Assembly (NCBI GenBank): GCA_021780225.1
Contig: JAJXZF010000022.1
Location: forward strand, 1 to 55,031
Direction of reading: 5' to 3'
From: Deltaproteobacteria bacterium
Lineage (GTDB): Bacteria; Desulfobacterota; Binatia; Binatales; Binataceae
DNA: 55,031 bases
Numbering within the stretch: the stretch's first letter is position 1; every line of letters starts with the position of its first letter. Made by a program: the position numbers and the translations under genes. This document shows, piece by piece, positions 1 to 8,619 of this stretch. The notes under the pieces were generated by a model that worked only from the letters and a program-made list of their open reading frames with translations, made no database searches and was not told the DNA's origin.

Positions 1-534
1 GTGGTCGCGACGCCTGCGGCGCCGCCGCCCGGGCCGTCGAAGGCCGAGATGGAGCGGCGCGCGCGGCGCCATCGCGAAGAACTGGCGGCGGTGCGCAGGC
101 CTTCGCGTCCGGCGGCGCCGCCGCTCAACGAGCGCGTCGCCGAGGCGTTGGGGCGCGACCGCAGGTTTGGACGCGTGCGGGCGTACGCGAGTCCGGGCGG
201 GCTGGTGACGCTGACGGGCACGGTCTTCGACGACAATGCGAAAGCGGCGGCGGCGCGCGCCGTGCGCAACGTCGGCGGCGTGACCTCGGTGGCGAACGAT
301 CTTACGGCCGAGACCTCGCAATGGGCGGCGAATCAAGCGGCGATTCAATCAGCGCTGCAGTCGGCGGGCTTGACCAACGTCACGGCGAAGGTGATTGGCC
401 ATAGCTGCTACCTGGACGGCAAAGTGAAGACCGAGATGGACCGCGAACGTGCGGTGACGATCGCGATGGGCGCGGCGCCGGTGAAAGTGCGCACGAATCT
501 GATTCGCGTGGATCCGGGTTTTTTCGGATGGTAA
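1..534 (+). CDS. BON-domain protein (5' end may lie outside window)
   Basis: The frame is open from the first base (GTG at position 1), so the true start may lie upstream. Visible residues 1-45 are Ala/Pro/Arg-rich and low in complexity. Two BON-like modules follow at about 45-105 (around VTLTGTVFDDNAKAAAARAV) and 106-177. BON domains are small periplasmic or membrane-binding modules seen in OsmY and in outer-membrane and pore-associated proteins. No signal peptide can be judged because the N-terminus is uncertain. The exact role is unknown. The frame ends in TAA at 532-534. Confidence 0.7.
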   Translation: MVATPAAPPPGPSKAEMERRARRHREELAAVRRPSRPAAPPLNERVAEALGRDRRFGRVRAYASPGGLVTLTGTVFDDNAKAAAARAVRNVGGVTSVANDLTAETSQWAANQAAIQSALQSAGLTNVTAKVIGHSCYLDGKVKTEMDRERAVTIAMGAAPVKVRTNLIRVDPGFFGW

Positions 535-649
535 CCCGGAATCAGGCCAAACCCTGCCCGCGCACTATTGACAATTTCAGAGGCCAACGCTTAGATTGCG
601 ATTAGAGCATTGTTGACTCGCTCCGCTCCGCGAGGAGGAATCCCCGAAC

Positions 650-979
650 ATGGCTGAAACCGCGACGTCTTGCAAGCAGGTGTTTACCGACATGCCGGGC
701 CGTTTCAATAAAGCGGCGGCAAAAGGTCTGAACGCGGTCTATCAATTCGATCTGTCCGGCGACGGCGGCGGCAAATGGCACGCGATCATCAAGGACGAAA
801 CGTGCGAGGTTAAAGAGGGTGCGTATGCCTCGCCGAACATCACCATCTCGATGACAGCGCACGATTATTTGGACATGGTCAATGGGAAGTTGAACGGCCA
901 GATGGCGTTCATGACGGGCAAACTTCGCATCGCCGGCGATATGGGCCTTGCGTTAAGGTTGCAAAGTCTATTCGCATAG
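650..979 (+). CDS. SCP2 sterol-carrier domain protein
   Basis: This 109-residue protein consists of one SCP2 domain. The pattern runs AVYQFDLSGDGGGKWHAIIK, an acidic strand, then a region around residues 65-95 (DYLDMVNGKLNGQMAFMTGK) and the closing GKLRIAGDMGLALRLQSLF that is typical of the family. SCP2 proteins bind lipids or acyl-CoAs in a hydrophobic tunnel. Stand-alone copies in bacteria are common beside lipid and acyl-CoA metabolism, but the ligand cannot be read from the sequence. A GAGGAGGA ribosome-binding site about 10 nt before the ATG supports the start. Confidence 0.85.
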   Translation: MAETATSCKQVFTDMPGRFNKAAAKGLNAVYQFDLSGDGGGKWHAIIKDETCEVKEGAYASPNITISMTAHDYLDMVNGKLNGQMAFMTGKLRIAGDMGLALRLQSLFA

Positions 980-990
980 GGCGGATTCGA

Positions 991-1038
991 GATTCACGCG
1001 GCCGCGGCCCGTGCAAAGCCGGACTTCCCGCGTGAATC
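991..1038. terminator. Terminator-like inverted repeat after the SCP2 gene
   Basis: GATTCACGCGG (991-1001) and CCGCGTGAATC (1028-1038) form a perfect 11-bp inverted repeat with a 26-nt loop, starting 11 nt after the SCP2 stop codon. There is no clear U-run after it, so it may act as a Rho-dependent or processing hairpin rather than an intrinsic terminator. The rest of the 980-1304 gap shows no convincing gene. Confidence 0.35.
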
Positions 1039-1304
1039 GGTTGCAAGCTTAAAGTTCCTTCCACACGATAATCTCCACGCAAGGAAATCAGGCAGATGCA
1101 TCCGGTAATGGCGCGGCGGCGCTCGGCAGTGATTGCGGCGCCGGCTTGAGTTCGCATCCGATGTACGCTGCTGATTCGACTTATTTCATTCTTACCTGAT
1201 TCGAAGCGACTGAAATTTCTCGCGAATGCGGGACCATTACGGCGAAATCAAATCGCGGGGAAACCTCCCCGATAATTCCACCACAAGGTTGGAAAGGTGA
1301 ACAC

Positions 1305-1589
1305 ATGAGCGCAGAGGACTTGACCGACGGACCGGTCGAACCGGAAGCAACGGGCCGTGGCGCTGAAGAAGACAGCGATCTGCTGGCGTCGAAGCTCTCC
1401 AAAGAACTGAACAACTGGCGGCGGCGGCGCACGACCGGCCATCCGCGGCGCGACGACGGACCGCGCAGCAATTTTCAGTCCGATTCGGCGCGCACAATCA
1501 AGGTGCGGGGGCATGAAACGCTGGTGATTCGCAAGCCGAAGCTAAGCCCGAAACCGCCGGTCGCGACCGGCGATCGCGAAAGCCGCTGA
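1305..1589 (+). CDS. Small hypothetical protein
   Basis: This is a 94-residue, highly charged protein with an acidic N-terminal third (EPEATGRGAEEDSDLLASKL) followed by a basic Arg-rich stretch and a Pro/Lys-rich tail. It has no membrane segment, no signal peptide and no family I recognise. It looks largely disordered apart from one possible helix near residues 24-38. A plausible AAAGGTGA ribosome-binding site precedes the ATG. It runs convergently toward the LolC/E gene. The reading is weak because this GC-rich DNA produces many spurious frames. Confidence 0.45.
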   Translation: MSAEDLTDGPVEPEATGRGAEEDSDLLASKLSKELNNWRRRRTTGHPRRDDGPRSNFQSDSARTIKVRGHETLVIRKPKLSPKPPVATGDRESR

Positions 1590-1665
1590 TTCCCCGCCCG
1601 TTTCGATTCGCCGACGCCGAGTGAAATTGCGGCGCGTGCTCAGGGACGCGCGGATCGGCGCCTGT

Positions 1666-2892
1666 TCAGCCGCGGAAAATTTCCACGGGCATCGCTCGGG
1701 ACGCTTGCCGCGCTGGATAAAAAGTCGCAATCCAGCAGAGCAGCATCGAGGCGACCGCAACCACGACGTATGAGAATGGTTGAAAGGCGACGGGCAGGGT
1801 CGCGATACCGTAGATCTCTTTCTGGATATGGATGAAATGGTAGCGCCCCAATGCGAAGCAAGTCGCCGCGCCCAGGATCAAACCGGCAACCGTTCCGATC
1901 GCGCCCACGATTAACCCTTTGAGGACGAAAATCGATCGCACTTCCCGGCGCGTGGCGCCCATCGCCATCAGCACGGCTATATCCTTGCGCTTTTCCATCA
2001 CCACCATGATTAGCGTGGCGACCAGGTTGAACGCGGCGACGCCGATCAGCAGCAGCAAGACCAGCGCATAGACGCGCTTCAGCAGTTCGAATCCGGCCGC
2101 GGCCGATTCATTGAATTCCATCCAGTTGCTAACGCGATAACCCGGCCCGAGCATCGTGCGCAAGCGCCCGGTAATCGCGCTGGTTTGATCGAGATTGCTC
2201 AGGCGCAGCTCGATTCCATCCACCTTGCCCGGACGTCCGAAAAACGTCTGCGCATTGTCCAAACGCATGAAAACGAGATCGCGGTCCAGAAACGCGACGC
2301 CCGATTCGAATATCGCGCCGACCGTGAAATGGCCCGTGCGCGTCGCAATCTGGTTATCCGGACCGGCGGCCACCGGCGCGACGGCGGTGAGCGGATCGCC
2401 GACGCTGACTTTCAGTTTTTCAGCCAGCGTGGATCCAACCGCGACCCCGCCGTCCGAACCGGCGGACGCCGCGGCTAAATTCGCGAGCGAGCCGGTCTGG
2501 ATGTAGCGCTTGAGCTGGCCGACGATCGCCGCGTTGCGCGGGTCTATGCCGCGCACGATCACGCCGCTGATTCCGCGCGGCGAGCTCATCATCGCCTGAC
2601 CGACCAGAAACGGATCGGAACCGGCGACTCCGGGAACCGCATCCGCGCGCGCGATCAATTCGGACGCGTTGCCGATCGATCCGTCGTAACTGAGGATTTC
2701 GACCTGCGGCGTGAGCGTCAGGATACGCTGGCGCAGGCTGCGTTCGAATCCGCCCATCACGGCCAGCACCACCACCAGCGCCGCCACGCCAATCATGACG
2801 CCGATCGCGGTGAATACCGTAGTGACCGAAATGAACGCGTCCCGCCGGCGCGCGCGCAAATAGCGCGTCGCTATATGCAATTCGTAGCGCAA
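1666..2892 (-). CDS. LolC/LolE-type lipoprotein-releasing ABC permease
   Basis: This is a 408-residue inner-membrane permease of the MacB/FtsX/LolCE family. Family members extract lipoproteins from the inner membrane and pass them to the periplasmic carrier LolA. The N-terminal helix carries the Lol hallmark (FISVTTVFTAIGVMIGVAAL then VVLAVMGGFERSLRQRIL). A periplasmic domain follows at about residues 45-270, and three C-terminal helices at about 275-400. The FtsX-type core ends in VEIFRG. A single LolC/E is usual outside gammaproteobacteria. No LolD ATPase gene lies next to it in this window, so the partner must be encoded elsewhere. Confidence 0.85.
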   Translation of the reverse strand: MRYELHIATRYLRARRRDAFISVTTVFTAIGVMIGVAALVVVLAVMGGFERSLRQRILTLTPQVEILSYDGSIGNASELIARADAVPGVAGSDPFLVGQAMMSSPRGISGVIVRGIDPRNAAIVGQLKRYIQTGSLANLAAASAGSDGGVAVGSTLAEKLKVSVGDPLTAVAPVAAGPDNQIATRTGHFTVGAIFESGVAFLDRDLVFMRLDNAQTFFGRPGKVDGIELRLSNLDQTSAITGRLRTMLGPGYRVSNWMEFNESAAAGFELLKRVYALVLLLLIGVAAFNLVATLIMVVMEKRKDIAVLMAMGATRREVRSIFVLKGLIVGAIGTVAGLILGAATCFALGRYHFIHIQKEIYGIATLPVAFQPFSYVVVAVASMLLCWIATFYPARQASRAMPVEIFRG

Positions 2893-2958
2893 TCAGACCT
2901 GTCAGCCGGGCGAAAGATTGGCGCGCGGCCCAAATGGTCCTTCGCGCCGTCGCACGGC

Positions 2959-4176
2959 TCAATATATCACTTTGTCGCGCCTGAGCCGTTCGATCTCGTC
3001 CGCATTCATGCCGAGGATTTCGCGAAAGACTTCATCGTTATGCTGGCCGAGCGCCGGCGCGGGTCGGCGCAGATCGCCGGGCGTGCGGCTCATTCGATGC
3101 TCCAGTCCTTCATACGGCGACGGCCCCATCTCCTGATGGTCCAGCCACCGCCAAAAACCGAAAGCGTCGAGATTTTCGTCGCGATGCAAATCCATGCAGT
3201 TCTGAACCGGATATGCCGCGACGCCCGCCTTTTGAAGCGATTCGGTCAACTCTTCGGCGGAACGGCCGCGAACCGCGGCCCCGATTATTTCGTCGAGCGC
3301 ATCGCGATCGCGAAGCCGCGCGCGCATCGTTGCGAAACGGCGCGCCGAATCGCCGATGCCGAGGATTTTCGTCAACGCCGACCATTCGGAATCCGCGCCG
3401 GCCGCGATCGAGATCCAGCGCTCGTGAGCGTCCTCGTCGGCGCAGCGGTAGGCGCCGTGCGGCGCATGGCGCTCGGACCTGTTGCCCACCGGTTCGAGCA
3501 CGCGGCCGGACGCGAAATAATCGACGAGCATCGGCGCAAGGTTGTGCAAGGCCGCTTCGTATTGCGACATGTCGATATACTGGCCCTTGCCCGTCCGGCG
3601 CCGATAATCCAGCGCGGCGATCACGGCGCATGCGGAAAAGCGGGGTGCGATAAAATCGGTAAACGCGCCGTATGGCGGGCATGGTTCATCTTTCGAATAT
3701 CCGGAAACATGATAGAACCCCGACAGCGCCGCCATCAGATTGCCGAATCCGGGATAATCGCGATGGGGTCCGGTCTGGCCCTGCATGCACGTCGAAAGCA
3801 TGATCAGGTCGGGCTTGATTGCGCTAAGCCGTTCGTAATCGAGGCCCCAGTTTCGCATCGTCTTGGGCGTGAAGCTCTCGGTCACGAGATCGGCCCACGG
3901 CAGCATCCGAAGGAAAATCTCGCGCGCCTCGGGCTTGCTCATGTCGAGCGTGACTCCGCGTTTGGAGGTATTGAAGCTCGCGAAGAACTGGCTGCGGTTA
4001 ACTCCGGGCTGCGCATCTTTCCACGGCGGCGCGAGCCTGAGGGCGTCGAGCCGGGCGGCGGATTCGATCCTGACGACGTCGGCGCCGTAATCCGCAAGGT
4101 ACTTGGTCGTCACGGGGCCGACCGCGTACCAGGTGAAATCCAGCACGTGAATTCCTTCGAACGGCAATTTTCCCAT
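2959..4176 (-). CDS. CaiB/BaiF-family CoA-transferase
   Basis: This is a 405-residue type III (family III) CoA-transferase. These enzymes move CoA between carboxylic acids through an enzyme-bound aspartyl-CoA/anhydride intermediate. The start is typical (GIHVLDFTWYAVGPVTTKYLADYGADVVRIE). The likely catalytic Asp sits in GAFTDFIAPRFSA near residue 195, and the C-terminus has the family motif LGQHNDEVFREILG. The substrate cannot be assigned. The gene is 23 nt downstream of a second CaiB/BaiF gene on the same strand. Such paired genes often encode two subunits or paralogous enzymes of one acyl-CoA pathway. Confidence 0.88.
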   Translation of the reverse strand: MGKLPFEGIHVLDFTWYAVGPVTTKYLADYGADVVRIESAARLDALRLAPPWKDAQPGVNRSQFFASFNTSKRGVTLDMSKPEAREIFLRMLPWADLVTESFTPKTMRNWGLDYERLSAIKPDLIMLSTCMQGQTGPHRDYPGFGNLMAALSGFYHVSGYSKDEPCPPYGAFTDFIAPRFSACAVIAALDYRRRTGKGQYIDMSQYEAALHNLAPMLVDYFASGRVLEPVGNRSERHAPHGAYRCADEDAHERWISIAAGADSEWSALTKILGIGDSARRFATMRARLRDRDALDEIIGAAVRGRSAEELTESLQKAGVAAYPVQNCMDLHRDENLDAFGFWRWLDHQEMGPSPYEGLEHRMSRTPGDLRRPAPALGQHNDEVFREILGMNADEIERLRRDKVIY

Positions 4177-4199
4177 CGATGCGCCAACCTCCGTCGCCG

Positions 4200-5459
4200 C
4201 TAGATCGCGCCGGCCGCGCGCAGCTCGACGATTTCGCGAGCGCCCAGTCCGAGCAGAGCGCCGTAGATTTCCTCATTGTGTTCGCCAAGTTGTGGAGCAG
4301 CTCCCTGCGGACCGACCGGCGTCTCGCTCAGCTTCGCGAACGCGCCCGGCAGCGTCAGCGCGCGATCAAGCCCCCGATGCTCGACCGTGACGAAATAGCC
4401 GCGCGCCTTGAGCTGCGGGTCTTCGGCGATATCGGCGGCGTCGGCGACCGGCGCGCCGAAGAGCCTGCGTTTGAGGATGTTCGCCCACAACTCTTTTTTG
4501 GTTTTCGTCAAAAAGAATTGCTGTACGACTTCCTCGGTTCGCTCAAGTTCAGCGAGATCGGCCGCCGTCGCCCCCATGAAGCCGCTCGGCGTCAACGATT
4601 TCAATCCGCCCCCGCGCGTAAGCCAATCGGGAGCGGCGCCCTCCTCTTTAATCCATGCGATCATCGCATTCGTCGAATTCAGATACGGACCGCCGGCGAG
4701 AATGAACGAGACGAAACCGTCGGCGCATTTGTACACGGTCTTGCGCCGCCCGCCGACCGCGCCGGTGAACACTCCGCTGCGCCGGAGATAATCGCCGTGC
4801 AACAACGGCATCGCCTGCTCGTTCATCAGGGTCCACACAATGCAGGCCTGCATGTCGACCAGGATATGTTGTCCAAGTCCGTCGGCGGTGCGCGCGTAGT
4901 ATGCGATCATCGAGGCCACGGCCGCTTCGGCCGCCGCATGCAGCCAGCTCTGCGGCACGCTCATCTGGATCGGCGGTCGGCCTTCCTCGCCCATCAGAAA
5001 CATCGCGCCGCCCGCGGCCCATCCGTTGATGTCCGCGGCCTTGTAGTTTTTGCCCGGACCGCGGTCGCCGAACGCGGTGACGGTCGCGTGAATCAGGCCG
5101 GGGTTCAGGGGGGCGAGCGCGTCGTACCCGAGTCCGAGCGATTGCAGATAATCGAGGGGAAACGAGTCAACCAGGAAATCCGCGCGTTCCGCGAGCATCC
5201 GCAGGAGCTGACGCCCGTCCTCGCATTCGAGATTCAGCGTTATCGATTTTTTGCCGGCGTTCCAGGCCAAAAAGCCGAGTCCGCGATCGAGCCCCGGCTG
5301 GTCGTCCAGAAAGGGCGGAATATTGCGGCTGGAACATCCGGACGGCGGCTCGACCTTGATCACCTCGGCGCCCATGTCGGCGAAAATTTTCCCGCATAGC
5401 GCCCCTTTCTCGTCCGAAAGGTCGAGCATCCGCAAGCCTCTGAGCAATTCCGAGCGCAT
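4200..5459 (-). CDS. CaiB/BaiF-family CoA-transferase (second copy)
   Basis: This is a 419-residue paralogue of the neighbouring CoA-transferase. It has the N-terminal Rossmann-like start (RGLRMLDLSDEKGALCGKIF then ADMGAEVIKVEPPSG) and the C-terminal LGEHNEEIYGALLG. I chose the ATG at 5459 over an upstream in-frame start at 5504 because GGGGAG lies 7 nt before it. The region where catalytic Asp is expected (around KNYKAADINGWAAGGAMFLM) is less canonical than in its neighbour. The two may therefore form a pair with one divergent partner. The substrate is unknown. Confidence 0.86.
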   Translation of the reverse strand: MRSELLRGLRMLDLSDEKGALCGKIFADMGAEVIKVEPPSGCSSRNIPPFLDDQPGLDRGLGFLAWNAGKKSITLNLECEDGRQLLRMLAERADFLVDSFPLDYLQSLGLGYDALAPLNPGLIHATVTAFGDRGPGKNYKAADINGWAAGGAMFLMGEEGRPPIQMSVPQSWLHAAAEAAVASMIAYYARTADGLGQHILVDMQACIVWTLMNEQAMPLLHGDYLRRSGVFTGAVGGRRKTVYKCADGFVSFILAGGPYLNSTNAMIAWIKEEGAAPDWLTRGGGLKSLTPSGFMGATAADLAELERTEEVVQQFFLTKTKKELWANILKRRLFGAPVADAADIAEDPQLKARGYFVTVEHRGLDRALTLPGAFAKLSETPVGPQGAAPQLGEHNEEIYGALLGLGAREIVELRAAGAI

Positions 5460-5602
5460 CGATCTGCTCCCCAAGCGAATTTGAATGCGCGGCGGTGCCG
5501 GCATCGGCGACTGGCCGGCAAGCGCGTGCAGCGAGCGGATTGTAACCGCTTCGGCGCGCGATGCGAAACGAAATCACGCGGCCGGCGGATTTAACTTCGC
5601 GG

Positions 5603-6412
5603 CTATTGCATCGCCGCGCGCGCCGCGCCGATCGCGGTCGCGTAATCGGCGTGTTCGGGAATCAGAAAGCCGCGGCCGAAGACGAAGTTCAACCGCTTGA
5701 CCTTCTGCATGAAGCGGAAAATGCGCGTCAATTTTCCGGTCAGCACGATATCTTCCTGGCCGCAGGCGCGCGCCGCCGCGATACTCAGGACCGAAACGAC
5801 CTCGACGATCATGTTCATGATCGCCAACGCTTTGTCCTCGGCGGTCGCGTCCGCGCCAACTTTGCCGAAGTTCGACGCCGTGGTGCCGGGAGGCAGATCG
5901 CCGATCGCCCCGCCCGCGATATCGCGCACGGTTAAATCCACCCGGCTCAAATCGCCGCGCTCCGCCATCGATTCCAGCGTTTCGAGAGTGGAAACGCCAA
6001 GCATATGTTTGGACAGCCCGCGCAGAGTGCCGCCGCCGAGGCCGGTGCCGCTGACATGCTCGATCTTTTCGCCGCGCACCGAAACGATCGCCGTGCCGGT
6101 ACCGAGCGATACGACGAGCGCGTTTTTGCGCGCGGCCAGCGAGGTGCCGCCGATGCCAATCGCGGAGAACTCGTTGACTTTGACCACCGGCCGCCCGAGC
6201 AGCGTTTCGCCCAGCACGCGAGACCCCGCGCCGGTCGCGGCGATCCGTTCGATGCGATCGAGTTGCAGGCCGCACGATTCGATCAATTTTCCGAGCGCGC
6301 CCGCCGCGGCGGCAATCGGGTCGTTAGCTTCGATGGTGACGACGTGAACCCCGCCATTGTCGAGGATCACGGCATCCGTGGTGGATCCGCCGATATCGAT
6401 TCCGACGAGCAT
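5603..6412 (-). CDS. coaW: Type II pantothenate kinase-like protein
   Basis: This is a 269-residue ASKHA-fold (actin-like ATPase) protein matching the size and layout of bacterial type II pantothenate kinase. That enzyme phosphorylates pantothenate in the first step of CoA synthesis. The phosphate-1 loop is MLVGIDIGGSTTDAVILDNG, a second Gly-rich motif is VVSLGTGTAIVSV, and the adenosine-side motif is HVSGTGLGGGTLRGLSK. The C-terminus keeps the family's GRGFLIPEHADYATAIGAA. It sits next to two CoA-transferases on the same strand, which fits CoA metabolism, although BadF/fumble-type relatives with other roles cannot be excluded. Confidence 0.75.
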   Translation of the reverse strand: MLVGIDIGGSTTDAVILDNGGVHVVTIEANDPIAAAAGALGKLIESCGLQLDRIERIAATGAGSRVLGETLLGRPVVKVNEFSAIGIGGTSLAARKNALVVSLGTGTAIVSVRGEKIEHVSGTGLGGGTLRGLSKHMLGVSTLETLESMAERGDLSRVDLTVRDIAGGAIGDLPPGTTASNFGKVGADATAEDKALAIMNMIVEVVSVLSIAAARACGQEDIVLTGKLTRIFRFMQKVKRLNFVFGRGFLIPEHADYATAIGAARAAMQ

Positions 6413-6546
6413 AGTCCGGCGCCGACTCCTGTTCGGCCCGTCCCCAAGCTAGAACATCAAGGAACCGCGGCGCAATCGAACGGATTCGGCCGGACATTCG
6501 AGCAACCGCGGTTTCAGGTTCTTGCGGTTGTGCTAAGTTCGCGGCG

Positions 6547-7902
6547 ATGGCGCGCCGAAAAAGCGATGAGAGCCGCGGCTTGTTCGCGACGCCGCACGCT
6601 CCGGCGCAACCGCTCGCGGACCGGATGCGGCCGCGGACGCTTGCCGAGGTCGTCGGACAGGAGCATCTGCTCGGGCCGGGGAAACTGCTGGCGCAGATGG
6701 CGGCGACCGGCGCGATCCATTCGATCATCCTGTGGGGCCCTCCGGGAACCGGCAAAACGACCATCGCGCTTTTGCTCGCCCGCCAATCCGGGGCGGTTTT
6801 CAAAACCCTCGCCGCGGTCTCGGCCGGCGTGGGCGACCTGCGCGAAGCCGTCGAGGAAGCGCGGCGGGCGTTGGAGTTGGAAGGCCGCCGCACGATCGTT
6901 TTCATCGACGAAATCCATCGCTGGAACCGCGCCCAACAGGACGCGATTCTGCCGCATGTCGAAAGCGGCCTGATCACGCTGATCGGCGCGACCACCGAGA
7001 ATCCGTCATTCGAAGTGATTTCGCCGCTGCTTTCGCGGGCGCGCGTGCTGGTGCTCAAACCGCTCGGCGATGAAGCGATCGCCGCGCTCGTGCGGCGCGC
7101 GCTCGCGGATCGCGAGCGCGGTCTCGGCGCGATGAACCTCACGCCCGGCGACGATGCGATCGACGAGATCGTTCGCATTTCCGGCGGCGACGCGCGGCGG
7201 GCGCTCGGCACGCTGGAAGTCGCGGCGGAACTGGCGCAAAGCGCCGGACGGCGCGCAATCGCGATCGGCGACGTGACCGAGGCCGCGCAACACAAGGCGC
7301 TGCAATACGATCGCGCGGGCGAAGAGCATTACAACGTAATTTCGGCGTTCATCAAAAGCATGCGAGCGAGCGATCCCGACGCGGCGCTCTACTGGATGAC
7401 GCGGATGATCGAAGCGGGAGAAGAGCCCCTGTTCATCGTCCGCCGGATGGCGATTTTCGCTTCCGAAGATATCGGCAACGCCGATCCGCGCGCGCTGCAG
7501 ATTGCGATCGCAGTCAAGGACGCGGTGGATTTCATAGGGCTTCCGGAAGGCATCATTCCGCTCGCGCAGGGCGTGACCTATCTTGCGAGCGCGCCAAAAT
7601 CCAACGCTTCATATCTTGCGATGAACGCCGCGCGCGACGCCGCTCGCGAACACGGCGCGCTGCCGGTTCCCATGCATCTGCGGAACGCGCCGACTCGGCT
7701 GATGCGAGAACTTGGCTACGGCTCGGGCTACAAATATCCGCACGAATACGAAGGGGCGCTGGCGAACCAGGATTGCCTGCCCGAGAAATTAATCGGCGCG
7801 ATTTACTACTCGCCATCCGACCGCGGCTACGAAGCGCGCATCCGCGATTATCTTGAGCGCGTGCGCAAGGCGCGCGCCGCGGCGCGCCAGAACCGATCGT
7901 GA
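6547..7902 (+). CDS. rarA: Replication-associated recombination protein A (MgsA-type AAA+ ATPase)
   Basis: This is a 451-residue clamp-loader-like AAA+ ATPase that acts at stalled forks. Residues 20-60 give the characteristic PLADRMRPRTLAEVVGQEHL. Walker A is GPPGTGKTT (about 62-70), Walker B is IVFIDEIHRW, sensor 1 is GATTENPSFE and sensor 2 lies in GGDARRALGTLE. The C-terminal half is the RarA-specific tetramerisation region (ISAFIKSMRASDPDAALYWM, FASEDIGNADPRAL). Length is normal for the family. It is divergent from the pantothenate kinase gene and convergent with the HU gene. Confidence 0.95.
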   Translation: MARRKSDESRGLFATPHAPAQPLADRMRPRTLAEVVGQEHLLGPGKLLAQMAATGAIHSIILWGPPGTGKTTIALLLARQSGAVFKTLAAVSAGVGDLREAVEEARRALELEGRRTIVFIDEIHRWNRAQQDAILPHVESGLITLIGATTENPSFEVISPLLSRARVLVLKPLGDEAIAALVRRALADRERGLGAMNLTPGDDAIDEIVRISGGDARRALGTLEVAAELAQSAGRRAIAIGDVTEAAQHKALQYDRAGEEHYNVISAFIKSMRASDPDAALYWMTRMIEAGEEPLFIVRRMAIFASEDIGNADPRALQIAIAVKDAVDFIGLPEGIIPLAQGVTYLASAPKSNASYLAMNAARDAAREHGALPVPMHLRNAPTRLMRELGYGSGYKYPHEYEGALANQDCLPEKLIGAIYYSPSDRGYEARIRDYLERVRKARAAARQNRS

Positions 7903-8064
7903 CAGGCGCTCGAAATGCCGTGGATGATTGAGAGATGCGGAAGTTTTACGGCGCCGCGAGCGCCTTCCGCGGAAAACCAAAGTCAGGCAAAGCTCAGCGC
8001 AAAAGAGAACCTCCGGCGACCGCGCGATCCACAGGAGTGAAAAGAATCGTTGCCGCAAAACGCG

Positions 8065-8103
8065 CGCCGCGGGAGCGGGTTTTCATTTCCCCGTCCCGCG
8101 GCG
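8065..8103. terminator. Bidirectional hairpin between rarA and the HU gene
   Basis: CGCCGCGGGA (8065-8074) and TCCCGCGGCG (8094-8103) form a perfect 10-bp stem that extends with CGGG/CCCG around an AT-rich loop (TTTTCATTT). It lies between two convergent genes. A short T-run follows on the minus side (GCGTTTTGC). It is probably a shared transcription stop. Confidence 0.6.
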
Positions 8104-8128
8104 TTGTTGGATCATGCGAATAGATGAA

Positions 8129-8413
8129 TCAGCGGGCGCCGAGCACGGAATCTTTCAAAGATTTCGCCGGCGTGAAGCGCAGGCGCGTGCGCGCCGGAAT
8201 TTTGATCTGCGCGCCGGTCATGGGATTGCGCCCCATCCGCGCCTTCGTCTTGCGCTTGCGGAAAATTCCGAGGCCCGCCAGACGCAGCGAACCCTCCTTT
8301 TTGAGTTCGCGAACGACGAGGCCCGTCAGTTCTTCGAGCGCCGACTTCGCCTGCTTTTTCGTGATGCCGAGCTTGTCGGCTAGATGGGCTGCTACCTGCG
8401 ACTGCGTCATCAT
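8129..8413 (-). CDS. HU-family DNA-binding protein
   Basis: This is a 94-residue histone-like protein that binds and bends DNA as a dimer. The dimerisation helices are seen in SQVAAHLADKLGITKKQAKS, and the beta-arm signature GRNPMTGAQIKIPARTRLRF is close to the HU/IHF consensus. The gene begins with tandem ATG codons after AAGGAGGAGG. Spacing slightly favours the second ATG (8410), giving MTQSQVAAHL. It lies downstream of truA in the same direction with a gap of about 200 nt in which I see no other gene. Confidence 0.92.
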   Translation of the reverse strand: MMTQSQVAAHLADKLGITKKQAKSALEELTGLVVRELKKEGSLRLAGLGIFRKRKTKARMGRNPMTGAQIKIPARTRLRFTPAKSLKDSVLGAR

Positions 8414-8619
8414 CCTCCTCCTTGCGGCCCGATTGTGGCCTGCCCCAAGCGTGAACTAGAGACCGTCGTAATTCAAGCGCCGTCCGATCGAATTCGCCTA
8501 CAACCAAGCGGTTTTTTGCACAACCGATCGCAGGATCGCACGCCTGGGCTTGATAATTTGGCGCCGGCGCGCGCAAACGGGCGTCCGGCGGAGCTTTCGC
8601 GCATTATCCCGAAGCGCGA

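Noticed and set aside
2875-5399. Long plus-strand frames opposite the CoA-transferases
   Set aside because: Antisense shadows with unnatural Arg-rich composition; both minus-strand genes have clear family motifs.
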